From the NCBI RefSeq assembly GCF_900120405.1, contig NZ_LT635492.1:56723-120722 (forward strand): 64,000 bases of DNA, given 5' to 3'. Positions 42,605 through 51,050 of this stretch are shown one piece after another. The position numbers and the translations under genes are program-made. The notes under the pieces are model-generated. The model ran no database searches and was not told where the DNA came from. It saw only the letters and a program-made list of their open reading frames with translations. How positions within the stretch are numbered: the first letter of the stretch is position 1; each line of letters starts with the position of its first letter. The stretch is from Urinicoccus massiliensis. GTDB taxonomy: Bacteria > Bacillota > Clostridia > Tissierellales > Peptoniphilaceae.

Positions 42605-43498
42605 ATGAAAACAAAGATGGCAATTAAGAGAATTTTACCTGTATTTATGGTAACAGCAATGCTTGCAACAACAATGACAGCTTGTGGCAGCAAAGATAAC
42701 TCAGGAAATATGACGACTGGAAACAAGACTGTGGCAAGCAGCAATCAAGCTGCCGGAGAGAAGTTTCCCAGCTTTAAGGGTAAGGATTTTGAGGGAAATG
42801 ATGTTGATGAAAGCATATTTAGCAAAAATGAGGCAACACTTGTTAATTTTTGGTTTAATGGTTGTTCAGCCTGCGTAAATGAGATGCCTGCACTTGAAGA
42901 GTTTAGTAAAAAGCTTAAAGAGCAGGGTGCAGAGCTTATAGGTATCAATGCAGGTACAGCAAGTGATGCAGAGGGACTTGCAGAGGCAAAGGATATACTT
43001 TCAAAGCAAGGTGTAACCTATAGAAATCTTATCCTTCCAAATGACCACGAGTATGTTAGAAAGATATTCAGCTTCCCTACAACGGTTATCGTTGATAAGA
43101 ATGGGAATATAGTTGGAGATCCAATAGTAGGAGCTATTGAAGATGAAAAGAAGCAGGCAAAAATCCTTAAGGTAATCCAGGAGATAAAGGCCGGAAACGG
43201 TGTAACTTCTTCAGTACCTTCAGACCAGTCAGCTGCTAATGATGACCCTACAGCACCACTTTATGAAGAAGAAAACAAAATTTTTGCGGAAAATCAGGAT
43301 ACTTGGAATAAGTTATTCTCAAAAATAAAGAAGGATCAGGCGCAAGAAAATGTTGAAAAGCCTTATGTTGAGTTTTTAAAAGAGCAGTTAGAGGCATCAA
43401 AGGCTGATTTTACAGAGGATGAGATTAAGACGATTAACGAAGGTCTTGAAAAGATTGATAAAATTGAAAAGCAAATTGCAGAGTTAAAGCAAAAATAA
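42605..43498 (+). CDS. TlpA-like thiol-disulfide lipoprotein
   Basis: A 297-residue protein. The N-terminal lipoprotein signal ends at TMTACGS (Cys27). The thioredoxin domain spans about residues 50-190 with active site NGCSACVNEMP (Cys87, Cys90) and the cis-proline region FPTTVIVDKNGN. A C-terminal extension (200-297) is coiled-coil-like and ends in EKQIAELKQK. Such extracytoplasmic thioredoxins receive electrons through CcdA- or NapH-type membrane partners; the gene upstream fits that role. AAGGAGG precedes the start. Confidence 0.88.
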   Translation: MKTKMAIKRILPVFMVTAMLATTMTACGSKDNSGNMTTGNKTVASSNQAAGEKFPSFKGKDFEGNDVDESIFSKNEATLVNFWFNGCSACVNEMPALEEFSKKLKEQGAELIGINAGTASDAEGLAEAKDILSKQGVTYRNLILPNDHEYVRKIFSFPTTVIVDKNGNIVGDPIVGAIEDEKKQAKILKVIQEIKAGNGVTSSVPSDQSAANDDPTAPLYEEENKIFAENQDTWNKLFSKIKKDQAQENVEKPYVEFLKEQLEASKADFTEDEIKTINEGLEKIDKIEKQIAELKQK

Positions 43499-43512
43499 TT
43501 TAAAGGCAAACC

Positions 43513-44331
43513 ATGGCTAAAAATAATGAAAATTTGTGGTGTAAAATTGGATTTATAGCATTACCTATCCTTTCGGTTATAGCATACTATTATCTAACAA
43601 AGTATCTAAATGTGCTTGCATTCGACCTGTTTTTAGGAATTTTCAAGATACCTATGCAGCAGTTCATCAAATTTATGTATCTTTCAGATATTCTTATAGC
43701 TTTAATACAGTTCAGTATATTCTTTGTCATATATAAGCTGTTCGTAAAAAGAAATGACCATGAGTTAAGAACCAAGCTTAATCTAAAAGATGCAGGATCC
43801 AGCTTTGCAGTAGGTGTCGGAGTCTCAGGTCTATCCCTTATATGGATTACGATTGCAGGAAAGATACCTATGTTTCAGGCACAGCTTGCTGCTATGAAAG
43901 AAGGAAATGCGATGATTGGGGGAGGAAGCCTACATGGAGTCTTCTTAAGTGCAGTCATTGCTGCCCCTATTGTTGAGGAAGTTATATTTAGGGGACTTGT
44001 ACTTGGCTCCTTTAGAAAGGTATTTCCTGCCTGGGTATCAATAATGGTTTCAGCATTGATCTTTGGGATCTATCATATAAATCCTGTTGCAATTGTATAT
44101 GCATCGATTATGGGAATTATAGCCGGTATAGTTTATGAGAAGAAGCAAAATTTATTATTCACAATTATTCTGCATATGGCAAATAACCTTATGGGACTGT
44201 TGCAGGATTTTGTTCCGGCAGGTATAGGGGCAAGTGTAGTAAATGTAGTTTCTATAGCTATGATTATCCCTATGTGTTATATAGTGTACAAAATACTGAA
44301 TGGTGATTTTTGTAAAAAGGCATATGCTTAA
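43513..44331 (+). CDS. CPBP-family intramembrane protease
   Basis: A 272-residue membrane protein with about seven hydrophobic segments. It has the CPBP/Abi motifs: VEEVIFRG (EExxxR), FGIYHINP (FxxxH) and LHMANNLMG (HxxxN). These side chains bind zinc in this family, whose members cleave substrates in the membrane or act in peptide immunity. It lies 14 bp after the tlpA-like gene, so it is the last gene of the operon. Its link to the redox partners is unusual but conserved gene order cannot be checked here. Confidence 0.88.
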   Translation: MAKNNENLWCKIGFIALPILSVIAYYYLTKYLNVLAFDLFLGIFKIPMQQFIKFMYLSDILIALIQFSIFFVIYKLFVKRNDHELRTKLNLKDAGSSFAVGVGVSGLSLIWITIAGKIPMFQAQLAAMKEGNAMIGGGSLHGVFLSAVIAAPIVEEVIFRGLVLGSFRKVFPAWVSIMVSALIFGIYHINPVAIVYASIMGIIAGIVYEKKQNLLFTIILHMANNLMGLLQDFVPAGIGASVVNVVSIAMIIPMCYIVYKILNGDFCKKAYA

Positions 44332-44357
44332 TAACTTTTTTATATTTGATGAATTGC

Positions 44358-44372
44358 AAATAAAATGCGACA
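44358..44372 (-). repeat. Right inverted repeat flanking the redox operon
   Basis: AAATAAAATGCGACA, the inverted partner of 41363-41377. No duplication of adjacent target bases is seen. Confidence 0.6.
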
Positions 44373-44407
44373 GCTAAATCAAACTAAGTTTATGTAAAAA
44401 CAATTCA

Positions 44408-44458
44408 AATGGAGTTCGATAATTTAGACCCTTTCCAGGTCTCTTATTGAGCTCCATT
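44408..44458. repeat. Long palindromic hairpin next to the IS
   Basis: AATGGAGTTCGATAATTTAGACC and GGTCTCTTATTGAGCTCCATT form an imperfect stem of about 20 bp with an 8-bp loop CTTTCCA. No T-run follows. It lies 10 bp from the left end of the ISL3 element and may be a remnant repeat or a target hairpin. Confidence 0.6.
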
Positions 44459-44468
44459 AAATTTTTAA

Positions 44469-45818
44469 GGCTCTTTGTCAAATGTTGGGGTGAGATCTAT
44501 TCTTGCCCCTTCCTTATGCCCGAAGAACCATTAAAATGCGACTCTTAAAGTTCTCAAAATTCCGATACCCATAGGAAACCCGTTTAATCACTTTGATTTT
44601 GTTGTTAAAGCCTTCTGTTTGTCCATTGGTGATGCCTGTGGAAAAGGCGTTTAGGATTTCTTCTTTCCAGTTTTCATAGGCCCGAATACTGGCTTTAAAT
44701 TCCTTTAATCCACTTTCTTTAGCAACCCACAGCCACTTGTCTAAGGCCTGTCTTGCTTCTTCTTTGCTGGAGGCATCTAAGACGTCATAAAAGCGTTCTT
44801 TTAAGAGATAAGCTTCTTTGATTTCCTTGTCTTGCCAAAGCATTAGTTCCAGCTTTTCTTTTTCTTCGGGGCTTAGCCGACTGCCTTTTTTCCGTAGGAT
44901 GGACTTGGACCGTTTAAAGTAGAGGCGATACTTTGCATCCCTTGTCTTTTGTCGTGTCTTGCGTACATTCTCTAAGGCCCAAAAGACTTGTCTTGCAAAA
45001 TGAAACGTATCCGCAATGAAGGTGGCTTGAGGGAAGAATTCCTTTAAGACGGCGTAGAAAAGATGACTCATATCCATAACCACATACTTCACCCTTCTTC
45101 GTTCTTCCTTGGGAAAAGAAGAAAAGTAGTCCATCAAAGCCTTTTTTCGTCGAGAGGGTAAAATATCCAGTACCTGGTGATGGATTGGATCCACTAGAAT
45201 ACATTGGTATTTATCCCCACCAGCATTTCCCTTAAACTCATCCATACTTAAGACCCGAGGAAGATTTGGCCGCCTCCTTGGAGCCAACTTTAGATAGCTT
45301 GTGAGACAAGAGGAAGATAAACCCAAGTCCTTGGCAATGGAGGATAAAGACCGGACCTGTTTTAATTGGTCTTGGATAAAGAAGTGGAGATCCTTAGTCC
45401 GTCTAGAATAGGGAGCTAAGAAATCCAAAGACTCATAAAAGCGCTTCTGACAATGAGGACAAACAAAGCGCTTCTTCCGAAGAAAAAGAAAGACCTTCCG
45501 CAAGCCAATAGGCGTGTGTTGGATCCTTTGCAGACGATAATCATGGATGCGAGAGGTCTTATGACCACAAACAGGACAAAGTCCCTCCTTGTATAAAGAA
45601 TGGAGTTTTACATCAATGTGATCATCAAAAGAGACCACCTCGTCAATAGAGACACCTTTTAAATTCAATAGATTTGTGTTAGTATAGTTTTGCACTTATC
45701 TCACCCTTTCATTTTGTTGTGGTAACTTTATTGTAAAGGAAAAAAGAGATAAGTGCATTTTTTATGGCAAAAAATAAATGTTGGAGTCTAGGGGGACCCC
45801 AACATTTATTATAGAACC
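44469..45818 (-). mobile_element. Complete ISL3-family insertion sequence
   Basis: The element is 1350 bp. The left end GGCTCTTTGTCAAATGTTGG and right end GGTTCTATAATAAATGTTGG (read inwards) share AAATGTTGGGGT and typical ISL3 terminal features. The flanks (ATTTTTAA and TTTTTTAT) do not form a clean 8-bp target duplication. It carries one intact transposase gene and is a direct repeat of the partial copy at 1-348 (three differences in 348 bp). Confidence 0.88.
44514..45695 (-). CDS. ISL3-family transposase
   Basis: A 393-residue transposase. The N-terminal zinc-finger region has CPVCGHKTSRIHDYR and CPHCQKRFYE. A helix-turn-helix-like part (SSIAKDLGLSSSCLTSYLK) follows. The DDE catalytic domain includes VLSMDEFKGNAGGDKYQCIL, VVMDMSHLF, and GQTEGFNNKIKVIKRVSYGY near the C-terminus. 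The start is GTG at 45695, located inside a 12-bp inverted repeat (45691-45702 with 45746-45757) that may block read-through expression. The gene is full length and looks active. Confidence 0.92.
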   Translation of the reverse strand: MQNYTNTNLLNLKGVSIDEVVSFDDHIDVKLHSLYKEGLCPVCGHKTSRIHDYRLQRIQHTPIGLRKVFLFLRKKRFVCPHCQKRFYESLDFLAPYSRRTKDLHFFIQDQLKQVRSLSSIAKDLGLSSSCLTSYLKLAPRRRPNLPRVLSMDEFKGNAGGDKYQCILVDPIHHQVLDILPSRRKKALMDYFSSFPKEERRRVKYVVMDMSHLFYAVLKEFFPQATFIADTFHFARQVFWALENVRKTRQKTRDAKYRLYFKRSKSILRKKGSRLSPEEKEKLELMLWQDKEIKEAYLLKERFYDVLDASSKEEARQALDKWLWVAKESGLKEFKASIRAYENWKEEILNAFSTGITNGQTEGFNNKIKVIKRVSYGYRNFENFKSRILMVLRA

Positions 45819-46825
45819 TTTTTTATTTCATCACCCAGGTGTCTCAACTTATCCACCTGGTCTTCCCGGCCCAGAACAATAAGGACGTCACCAATTTTAA
45901 AGGTATAGTCCACCGGGGGGTTAAAGAGCATTTTTTCATCTTCAATTTTTTTAATAGCCAGGACAATAAGGCCAGTTTTCTTGGGAATTTGGGACTGGAT
46001 TAAATTTTTATCTTCAAGATAGGACCCCCTTTTCACGATGACCTCTTCCAAGTCCAACTCCACATCCCCAATTCGGGTGACGACATCCAAGAAGGAGATG
46101 ATATTGGGCTTAATCATCAAGGAAGCCATTCTTTTTCCGCTGATTTCTACGGCAGATAGGGTCTTGTTGGCTCCCACCTTCAGGAGTTTTTCATTTCCCG
46201 ACTTACTGGTGGAATTGGCAATGATGTAGATGTCTTTATTGAGATTTCTAGCTGTAAGGACGGTGACGATATTGTCCACTTCCGTTTCCAGGGTAGAGAC
46301 AAGTCCCTTGGCCCGGTCAATTCCGGCTTTTTCCAGAACACTTTCTTCTGTAGATTGGCCTTCCACCACTAAAATATTGTGGTGACTATAGTCGTCCAGG
46401 TCTTGCTGGTTATCAGTAATAACAACAAAATTTAAATTTTCATCGATAAATTTTTTGATAATAACTTCGGCCAATTCTCCCGACCCACATATGATGTAGT
46501 GGTCTTTTAAGGCTGAGATTTTTCGATCCATCTTACTTCCCTTCCACAAGTCTACAAGTTTACCTTCAACAAACATGGCCACCACTGTTGTAAAGGCGTA
46601 ACCCACAATTCCTACGCCTAGAAAAATCATACAGATTGAAAAAATTTCGGCCTGGGGACTGTTGGTCCCCACTTCACCAAAGCCTACAGTGGATATGGTA
46701 ATTACGGTCATATAGAGGGCGTCTACAAAGGGCACTTTCAATAGGTACATATAGCCCACAACACCGACAACCAGCAAAAGTGCAAAGGCACAAAAAACAA
46801 ATTTGAGTTTTCTTTTTTCTTCCAT
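45809..46825 (-). CDS. Two-segment potassium channel with RCK/TrkA domains
   Basis: A 338-residue protein. Two membrane segments (residues 9-30 and about 60-85) flank a pore helix with the filter TVGFGEVG. The TrkA-N/RCK Rossmann domain is YIICGSGELAEVIIK, and the TrkA-C domain covers about residues 240-335. It is an MthK-like regulated K+ channel. ATG at 46825 follows AAGGAGAGG; a longer frame lacks a site. The stop codon TAA is supplied by the end of the neighbouring IS (frame reads AAA AAG GTT CTA TAA), so the last few residues are IS-derived. The TrkA-C fold seems otherwise complete. Confidence 0.85.
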   Translation of the reverse strand: MEEKRKLKFVFCAFALLLVVGVVGYMYLLKVPFVDALYMTVITISTVGFGEVGTNSPQAEIFSICMIFLGVGIVGYAFTTVVAMFVEGKLVDLWKGSKMDRKISALKDHYIICGSGELAEVIIKKFIDENLNFVVITDNQQDLDDYSHHNILVVEGQSTEESVLEKAGIDRAKGLVSTLETEVDNIVTVLTARNLNKDIYIIANSTSKSGNEKLLKVGANKTLSAVEISGKRMASLMIKPNIISFLDVVTRIGDVELDLEEVIVKRGSYLEDKNLIQSQIPKKTGLIVLAIKKIEDEKMLFNPPVDYTFKIGDVLIVLGREDQVDKLRHLGDEIKKVL

Positions 46826-46929
46826 AAGCCTCTCCTTATAGGTTAGATTATAATATAGTTCAAAAGAAAAGACTAGGCGTTTAGGGAAGAATAAAGAAAT
46901 TACCTGTAAAGGGGGAAATTGCTCCACAA

Positions 46930-47424
46930 AAGAGCCCCTTTACGAGCAAGTCAAGGCAGGAGTTTGTGGGCTGAAAATTCATGAAGACTGGGGAGCAACT
47001 AGGGCGGTTATTGACACCTGCCTATCCGTTGCAGATGAATATGACATTGCCGTTGCCATCCACACAGACACCCTAAACGAAGGGGGCACCATCGGGAGAC
47101 CCCAATGCGTCCATTCCAACACCTCAACCCATTATCTATCGGAGGATGTTTGCCTCTCTGGGTGGAGGTATTGGGAATTCATGCATGACCTTTGTATCCC
47201 AAGTGGCCTATGAAGCCGGCATCAAGGAAGAATTGGACCTAAAGAGGATTGTTTTGCCTGTCCGCAATTGCCGGAACATCGGGAAAAAAGACATGCAGCT
47301 AAACTCAGAAACACCCAATATCAAGGTAGACCCTGAAACATACAAGGTAACCATAGATGGAGAATTGATTACATCTGACCCTGTTGACAAGGTTGCCTTG
47401 GGCCAACTCTATAATTTATTTTAA
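46930..47424 (+). pseudogene. ureC: Urease alpha subunit, internally deleted relic
   Basis: One part (from 46941) encodes [40 protein letters not shown] and DTLNEGG. This is the UreC region with the carbamylated-lysine loop (KIHEDWGAT) and the nickel-binding HTDT. The sequence then jumps, within about 100 bp, to the C-terminus: [33 protein letters not shown] and VDPETYKVTIDGEL to LYNLF. About half of the 570 residues are missing and the start is lost. No other urease gene is near. The frame differs between the two parts. Confidence 0.88.
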
Positions 47425-47483
47425 ATCTGGGGAAAGATATGGTCTTTCCTGATGAAATAAAGACCAAGCAAGTGACTATTTAC

Positions 47484-47517
47484 AAAACCCTCGGAGTAGA
47501 TTTTCCGAGGGTTTTTT
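47484..47517 (+). terminator. Rho-independent terminator
   Basis: AAAACCCTCGG and CCGAGGGTTTT form a stem with TTTT. It is possibly the old urease operon terminator. Confidence 0.9.
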
Positions 47518-47671
47518 GTAGGGGTCGGGAATTATCTAGGGTGGTCCTGTGCTGCCTATGTGTAAACTGGATTTGTTTTTTACAAGATTTCCTAGCTGTT
47601 TGACTCCTATTTTTATAGTTTTCTAGCAATAAAAGGGCCGGACAGGCCGACCCCTACAATATTTATCATGC

Positions 47672-47771
47672 AGTAGGTCTTATGCAACCAATTGCCCAAA
47701 TTTTCAATTTGGCAGCAATTGTCTGCGAACCTTCCTCAATTCAGCCTTTGCTTTGCTCGGCTTCATTGGGA
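47672..47771. repeat. 100-bp direct repeat, copy 1
   Basis: It starts AGTAGGTCTTATGCAA and ends CTTCATTGGGA. It matches 47993-48092 with about four base changes. It includes the palindrome CCAAATTTTCAATTTGG and CAGCAATTGTCTGCGAACC. It lies in a non-coding stretch. Confidence 0.9.
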
Positions 47772-47992
47772 GATTTTAGTATTTTATCTATACCGAGGAT
47801 GGTCGCTTGCTGTCAAATCAAAGATTTGAAACGCCGCGACCTCTGACCTACCTACGATTCGGACTTCGTTTCACCTGTCCTCATCGGGTTAGGTCATTAC
47901 ACTGTCGATTTCTCCCAATCAGACTTCGCTTCGCTTGTCTTCTTGGGAAATCTTAGGATCTTCCAGACCTAACTTGGCGACGAAGGAGCCAT

Positions 47993-48092
47993 AGTAGGTC
48001 TTATGCAATCAATTGCCCAAATTTTTAATTTGGCAGCAATTGTCTGCGAACCTTCCTCAATTCAGCCTTCGCTTTGCTCGGCTTCATTGGGA
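47993..48092. repeat. 100-bp direct repeat, copy 2
   Basis: The second copy of 47672-47771, 321 bp away. The stretch between also contains related pieces (GACTTCGCTTCGCTTGTC and CTTCTTGGGAA), so the whole of 47530-48110 is repeat-rich, non-coding DNA. No gene is supported in 47425-48163. Confidence 0.9.
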
Positions 48093-48163
48093 TAGGTCAT
48101 AATAGACATGGGGGGAAATATCTTGTAAAATAAGAAGTCGACGATTTATTGAAAGGGGACAGT

Positions 48164-48886
48164 ATGGAATGTTTTAAAAGTGCCAAGCCCTGGCAGTGTT
48201 TAAATGGGGCGCAACTAAAGTACTTGGCTTTTGCTTCAATGTTTATTGATCATATGAATAATTCGGTGGTTACTCCTTATTTAAGTGGAGGGGGACCTCT
48301 TCTTCATCTCAGCAATTTTTTTAGTATTTTGGGGCGGATTGCCTTTCCTATTTTTTTCTTCTTCCTAGTAGAAGGGTTTTTCCAAACGCATTCTCGCAAG
48401 GCCTATATGGGAAATCTTTTACTTTTTGGGATTCTTTCAGAGGTACCCTTTGACCTTTTTACTTCCAAGGTCTTTTTTGACCCCTATTGGAACAATATTT
48501 TCTTTTCTTTGGCCCTGGGTCTGGCTACGATTTGGCTGGTGGATTGGCTCAAGGGGAAATTGGAGGGTCGGCCCAAGGTGTTTTGGTATCTTGCTTCTTT
48601 ACCAATTCTTTTGGGGATGGGGGCCCTGTCTATGTATTTGAGTCTGGACTATGACTACCATGCAATCTTGCTGGCCTATCTTTTTTATCTCTTCCGCAAG
48701 AGGCCCTTGTGGGGGTCGGTCCTGGGTTACTTGTCTATTTTAAAGGAGCTTTGGTCTTTCCTGGGCTTTGGACTGGTCTTAACCTACAACGGCCAGAGGG
48801 GAAAGCAGTACAAGTGGCTTAATTATGCTTTCTATCCGGCTCATCTCTTATTTTTTGCCCTCTTGCGTTTTGCCTTGGGGGTCTGA
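48164..48886 (+). CDS. TraX-family membrane protein
   Basis: A 240-residue membrane protein with about seven hydrophobic segments and TraX-family hallmarks: LNGAQLKYLAFASMFIDHM near the N-terminus, GRIAFPIFFFFLVEGFFQTH, and SEVPFDLF. TraX in F-type plasmids N-acetylates pilin. In Firmicutes chromosomal relatives are common and their acylation substrate is unknown. ATG at 48164 follows GAAAGGGG; TTG at 48149 is less likely. No conjugation genes are near. Confidence 0.85.
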   Translation: MECFKSAKPWQCLNGAQLKYLAFASMFIDHMNNSVVTPYLSGGGPLLHLSNFFSILGRIAFPIFFFFLVEGFFQTHSRKAYMGNLLLFGILSEVPFDLFTSKVFFDPYWNNIFFSLALGLATIWLVDWLKGKLEGRPKVFWYLASLPILLGMGALSMYLSLDYDYHAILLAYLFYLFRKRPLWGSVLGYLSILKELWSFLGFGLVLTYNGQRGKQYKWLNYAFYPAHLLFFALLRFALGV

Positions 48887-48954
48887 TTCGGAAGGGGTTT
48901 CATACCTGGTCTTGCTATAGTATAATAAAGAAAAAATAAAAAAGGGGATATAGA

Positions 48955-49821
48955 ATGAATTCTTATTGCATCGTCAGCGACTCCTGTCTTGATTTTTCCC
49001 CAGAGGAAATGAAGGCAAAAGGGGTCGAACTGGTGCCTATAAATACTGTAATGGATGAAGTGGAATATGGACTGAACCGGGAAAAAATTTCTTTGGAGGA
49101 TTTTTTTCAAAAGATTAAGGAGGGGGCAAGGCCTACAACGGTGGCAGCCAATCCTGCGGATTACCAGGACTTTTTCGAAAAGTTTTTAAAAGAAGGGAAG
49201 GATCTTTTGTATATTGCCTTTTCTTCAGGGCTGTCTTCTTCCTATGCCAATGCCAGATTGGCCATTGAGGATTTAAAGGGGACTTATCCAGACCGGAAGA
49301 TTGGCCTTGTGGATACCCGGTCGGCTTCAGTGATTGAAAGTTTGGTTTTGGCTATGGCCCTAAGAGAGCAGGCTGCCGGCAAGACCATGGACCAAGTGGT
49401 TGACTATCTGGAGGAGAAGATTCCCTATACCAAGGTGGAATTTATCATAGACGACCTCTTTCACCTGGAAAGGGGAGGACGGATTTCCAAGACCAAGGCA
49501 ATTTTTGGAACGGCCTTGAAGGTGGTCCCCATCCTATCCATGGACCTGGAGGGGAAGCTTTACTTGTCAGAAAGTGTACGGGGGCGGAAAAAGGCCCTTG
49601 GGACTATTTTGTCTCACTTAAAAGAAAATATAGATCCCGACTTGTATGATGAGGTTTATGTTTCTTATTCTTCATCCGGAAAAGAAGCAGCGTCTTTAAA
49701 AGAGGCCATCGAGGCTCTTGGCTTTAAGGTCCACCTCTATGAGATGAGTTTGACCATTGCCGCCCATACCGGGCCGGGCTGTCTTGTCTTGGCCTATGGG
49801 TCGAAAAAGAAGAGGGATTAG
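48955..49821 (+). CDS. DegV-family fatty-acid-binding protein
   Basis: A 288-residue DegV protein. The N-terminal domain begins with YCIVSDSCLDFSPEEM; the fatty acid is bound between the two domains with Ser residues of AFSSGLSSSYANA. HLERGGRISKTKA is the second hallmark. The family includes FakB proteins, which present fatty acids to the FakA kinase, but no fakA is adjacent. AAGGGGAT precedes the start and a terminator follows, so it is monocistronic. Confidence 0.9.
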   Translation: MNSYCIVSDSCLDFSPEEMKAKGVELVPINTVMDEVEYGLNREKISLEDFFQKIKEGARPTTVAANPADYQDFFEKFLKEGKDLLYIAFSSGLSSSYANARLAIEDLKGTYPDRKIGLVDTRSASVIESLVLAMALREQAAGKTMDQVVDYLEEKIPYTKVEFIIDDLFHLERGGRISKTKAIFGTALKVVPILSMDLEGKLYLSESVRGRKKALGTILSHLKENIDPDLYDEVYVSYSSSGKEAASLKEAIEALGFKVHLYEMSLTIAAHTGPGCLVLAYGSKKKRD

Positions 49822-49830
49822 TATAAAAAA

Positions 49831-49866
49831 ACATCGACAGGAGAAAACTTGTCGATGTTTTTGCTT
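49831..49866 (+). terminator. Rho-independent terminator
   Basis: ACATCGACAGG and CTTGTCGATGT form a stem with TTTTTG, shared between DegV and the convergent YeiH gene. Confidence 0.85.
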
Positions 49867-50853
49867 TTATAGGATTCCTATAAGGGATTGACCCCCCAGA
49901 CTCGTAAGGGTAATGAAGATCCAACAGACCATGCCAACTAAGATGGCCTTGCCTCCAGTTTTAACAAGGTGAACCAGGTTGGTTTTAAGGCCAATGGCAG
50001 CCATGGCCATGGTGATAAAGAATTTTGACAGGGTTTTGAGTTGGAGGATTAGGGCTTCAGGTAGGGGGATAAAGGTCCGGATAATGGAAGCCAGGATAAA
50101 TAAGAGGATGAAGGAAGGGACCAGGGAGGAAATTTTCAAATCCTTTTTCCCGGACTGTCTTCCCTCGTAAAAGGACAGGACCAAGCTAATGGGGATAATA
50201 GCCAGGGTTCTTGTTAGTTTCACAACGGTAGCTATGGTTAGGGTATTGGATTGGTGGATGGCATCCCAAGAGGACGCGGCTGCAGTAACAGATGAGGTGT
50301 CATTGATGGCAGTTCCGGCGAAGAGACCAAAACCTTGGTTGGATAGGCCAATCCATTGCCCCAGGCTAGGAAAAAGGATGGCAGCTAAGACATTAAAGAG
50401 GAAGATTACGGAAATAGACTTGGCCACTTCTTCATCATTGGCATCGATAATGGGGGCTGTAGCGGCAATGGCAGATCCTCCACAGATGGAGGAGCCGACA
50501 CCGACTAGGATTCCAATTTTCCGGTCCAAACCCAAGGCCCTGGTTAGGACATAGGCAGTAATAAGGGAGATGGAAACAGTAGACAAGATGACGGGGAGGG
50601 ATTCTTGTCCGCTGGCCAGGATGGTCTTGAGGTTCATGGAAAAGCCCAAGAGGATGACAGCGTATTGTAAGATTTTTTTACTGGTAAAGGCGATGCCGTC
50701 ACTGGCCCAGGTTAACTTACTTACGGGTTTATTTAAGACCATGCCCAAAATAACGGCAAAGACAGCGCCACCGACAATGGGCAGGCGGCTACCCAAAAAA
50801 CTTGCCACTAGGGCAAGAAAAAAGCAAAGGATGATTCCTTTTAATTGTTTCAT
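49867..50853 (-). CDS. YeiH-family putative sulfate exporter
   Basis: A 328-residue membrane protein with about ten hydrophobic segments and motifs of the Cons_hypoth698/YeiH family: GVGSSICGGSAIAATAPII, GTAINDTSSVTAAASSW and a C-terminal MAMAAIGLKTNL. Annotated as sulfate or sulfonate exporters, though transport has been shown for few members. TAGGAGG precedes the start. It is convergent with DegV and divergent from the AhpC operon. Membrane topology and motifs look complete. Confidence 0.88.
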   Translation of the reverse strand: MKQLKGIILCFFLALVASFLGSRLPIVGGAVFAVILGMVLNKPVSKLTWASDGIAFTSKKILQYAVILLGFSMNLKTILASGQESLPVILSTVSISLITAYVLTRALGLDRKIGILVGVGSSICGGSAIAATAPIIDANDEEVAKSISVIFLFNVLAAILFPSLGQWIGLSNQGFGLFAGTAINDTSSVTAAASSWDAIHQSNTLTIATVVKLTRTLAIIPISLVLSFYEGRQSGKKDLKISSLVPSFILLFILASIIRTFIPLPEALILQLKTLSKFFITMAMAAIGLKTNLVHLVKTGGKAILVGMVCWIFITLTSLGGQSLIGIL

Positions 50854-51008
50854 ATAACCTCCTAATGTATAAAAAAATAAAGCGACTTTTATTATAACGC
50901 AAACTTGAATTCCTGTTAAAAGTTTTTTTAAAAAATTTTTGCCAGGAATATTTTATACATATTTTGAAAAAAAGTTTTAAAGAGAATTTTAGGGGTAGAT
51001 ATATAAAT

Positions 51009-51021
51009 GATATTAAATATC
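51009..51021 (+). promoter_or_regulatory. Short palindrome upstream of ahpC
   Basis: GATATTAAATATC lies 30 bp before the ahpC start. Its place suits a redox-responsive operator, but it does not fit the PerR box closely and AT-rich palindromes arise by chance. Confidence 0.3.
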
Positions 51022-51050
51022 AACGAAACATTATTTATTAGGAGGTTACT

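Noticed and set aside
44461-45826. 8-bp target duplication around the complete IS
   Set aside because: ATTTTTAA and TTTTTTAT do not match; only AT-richness is shared.
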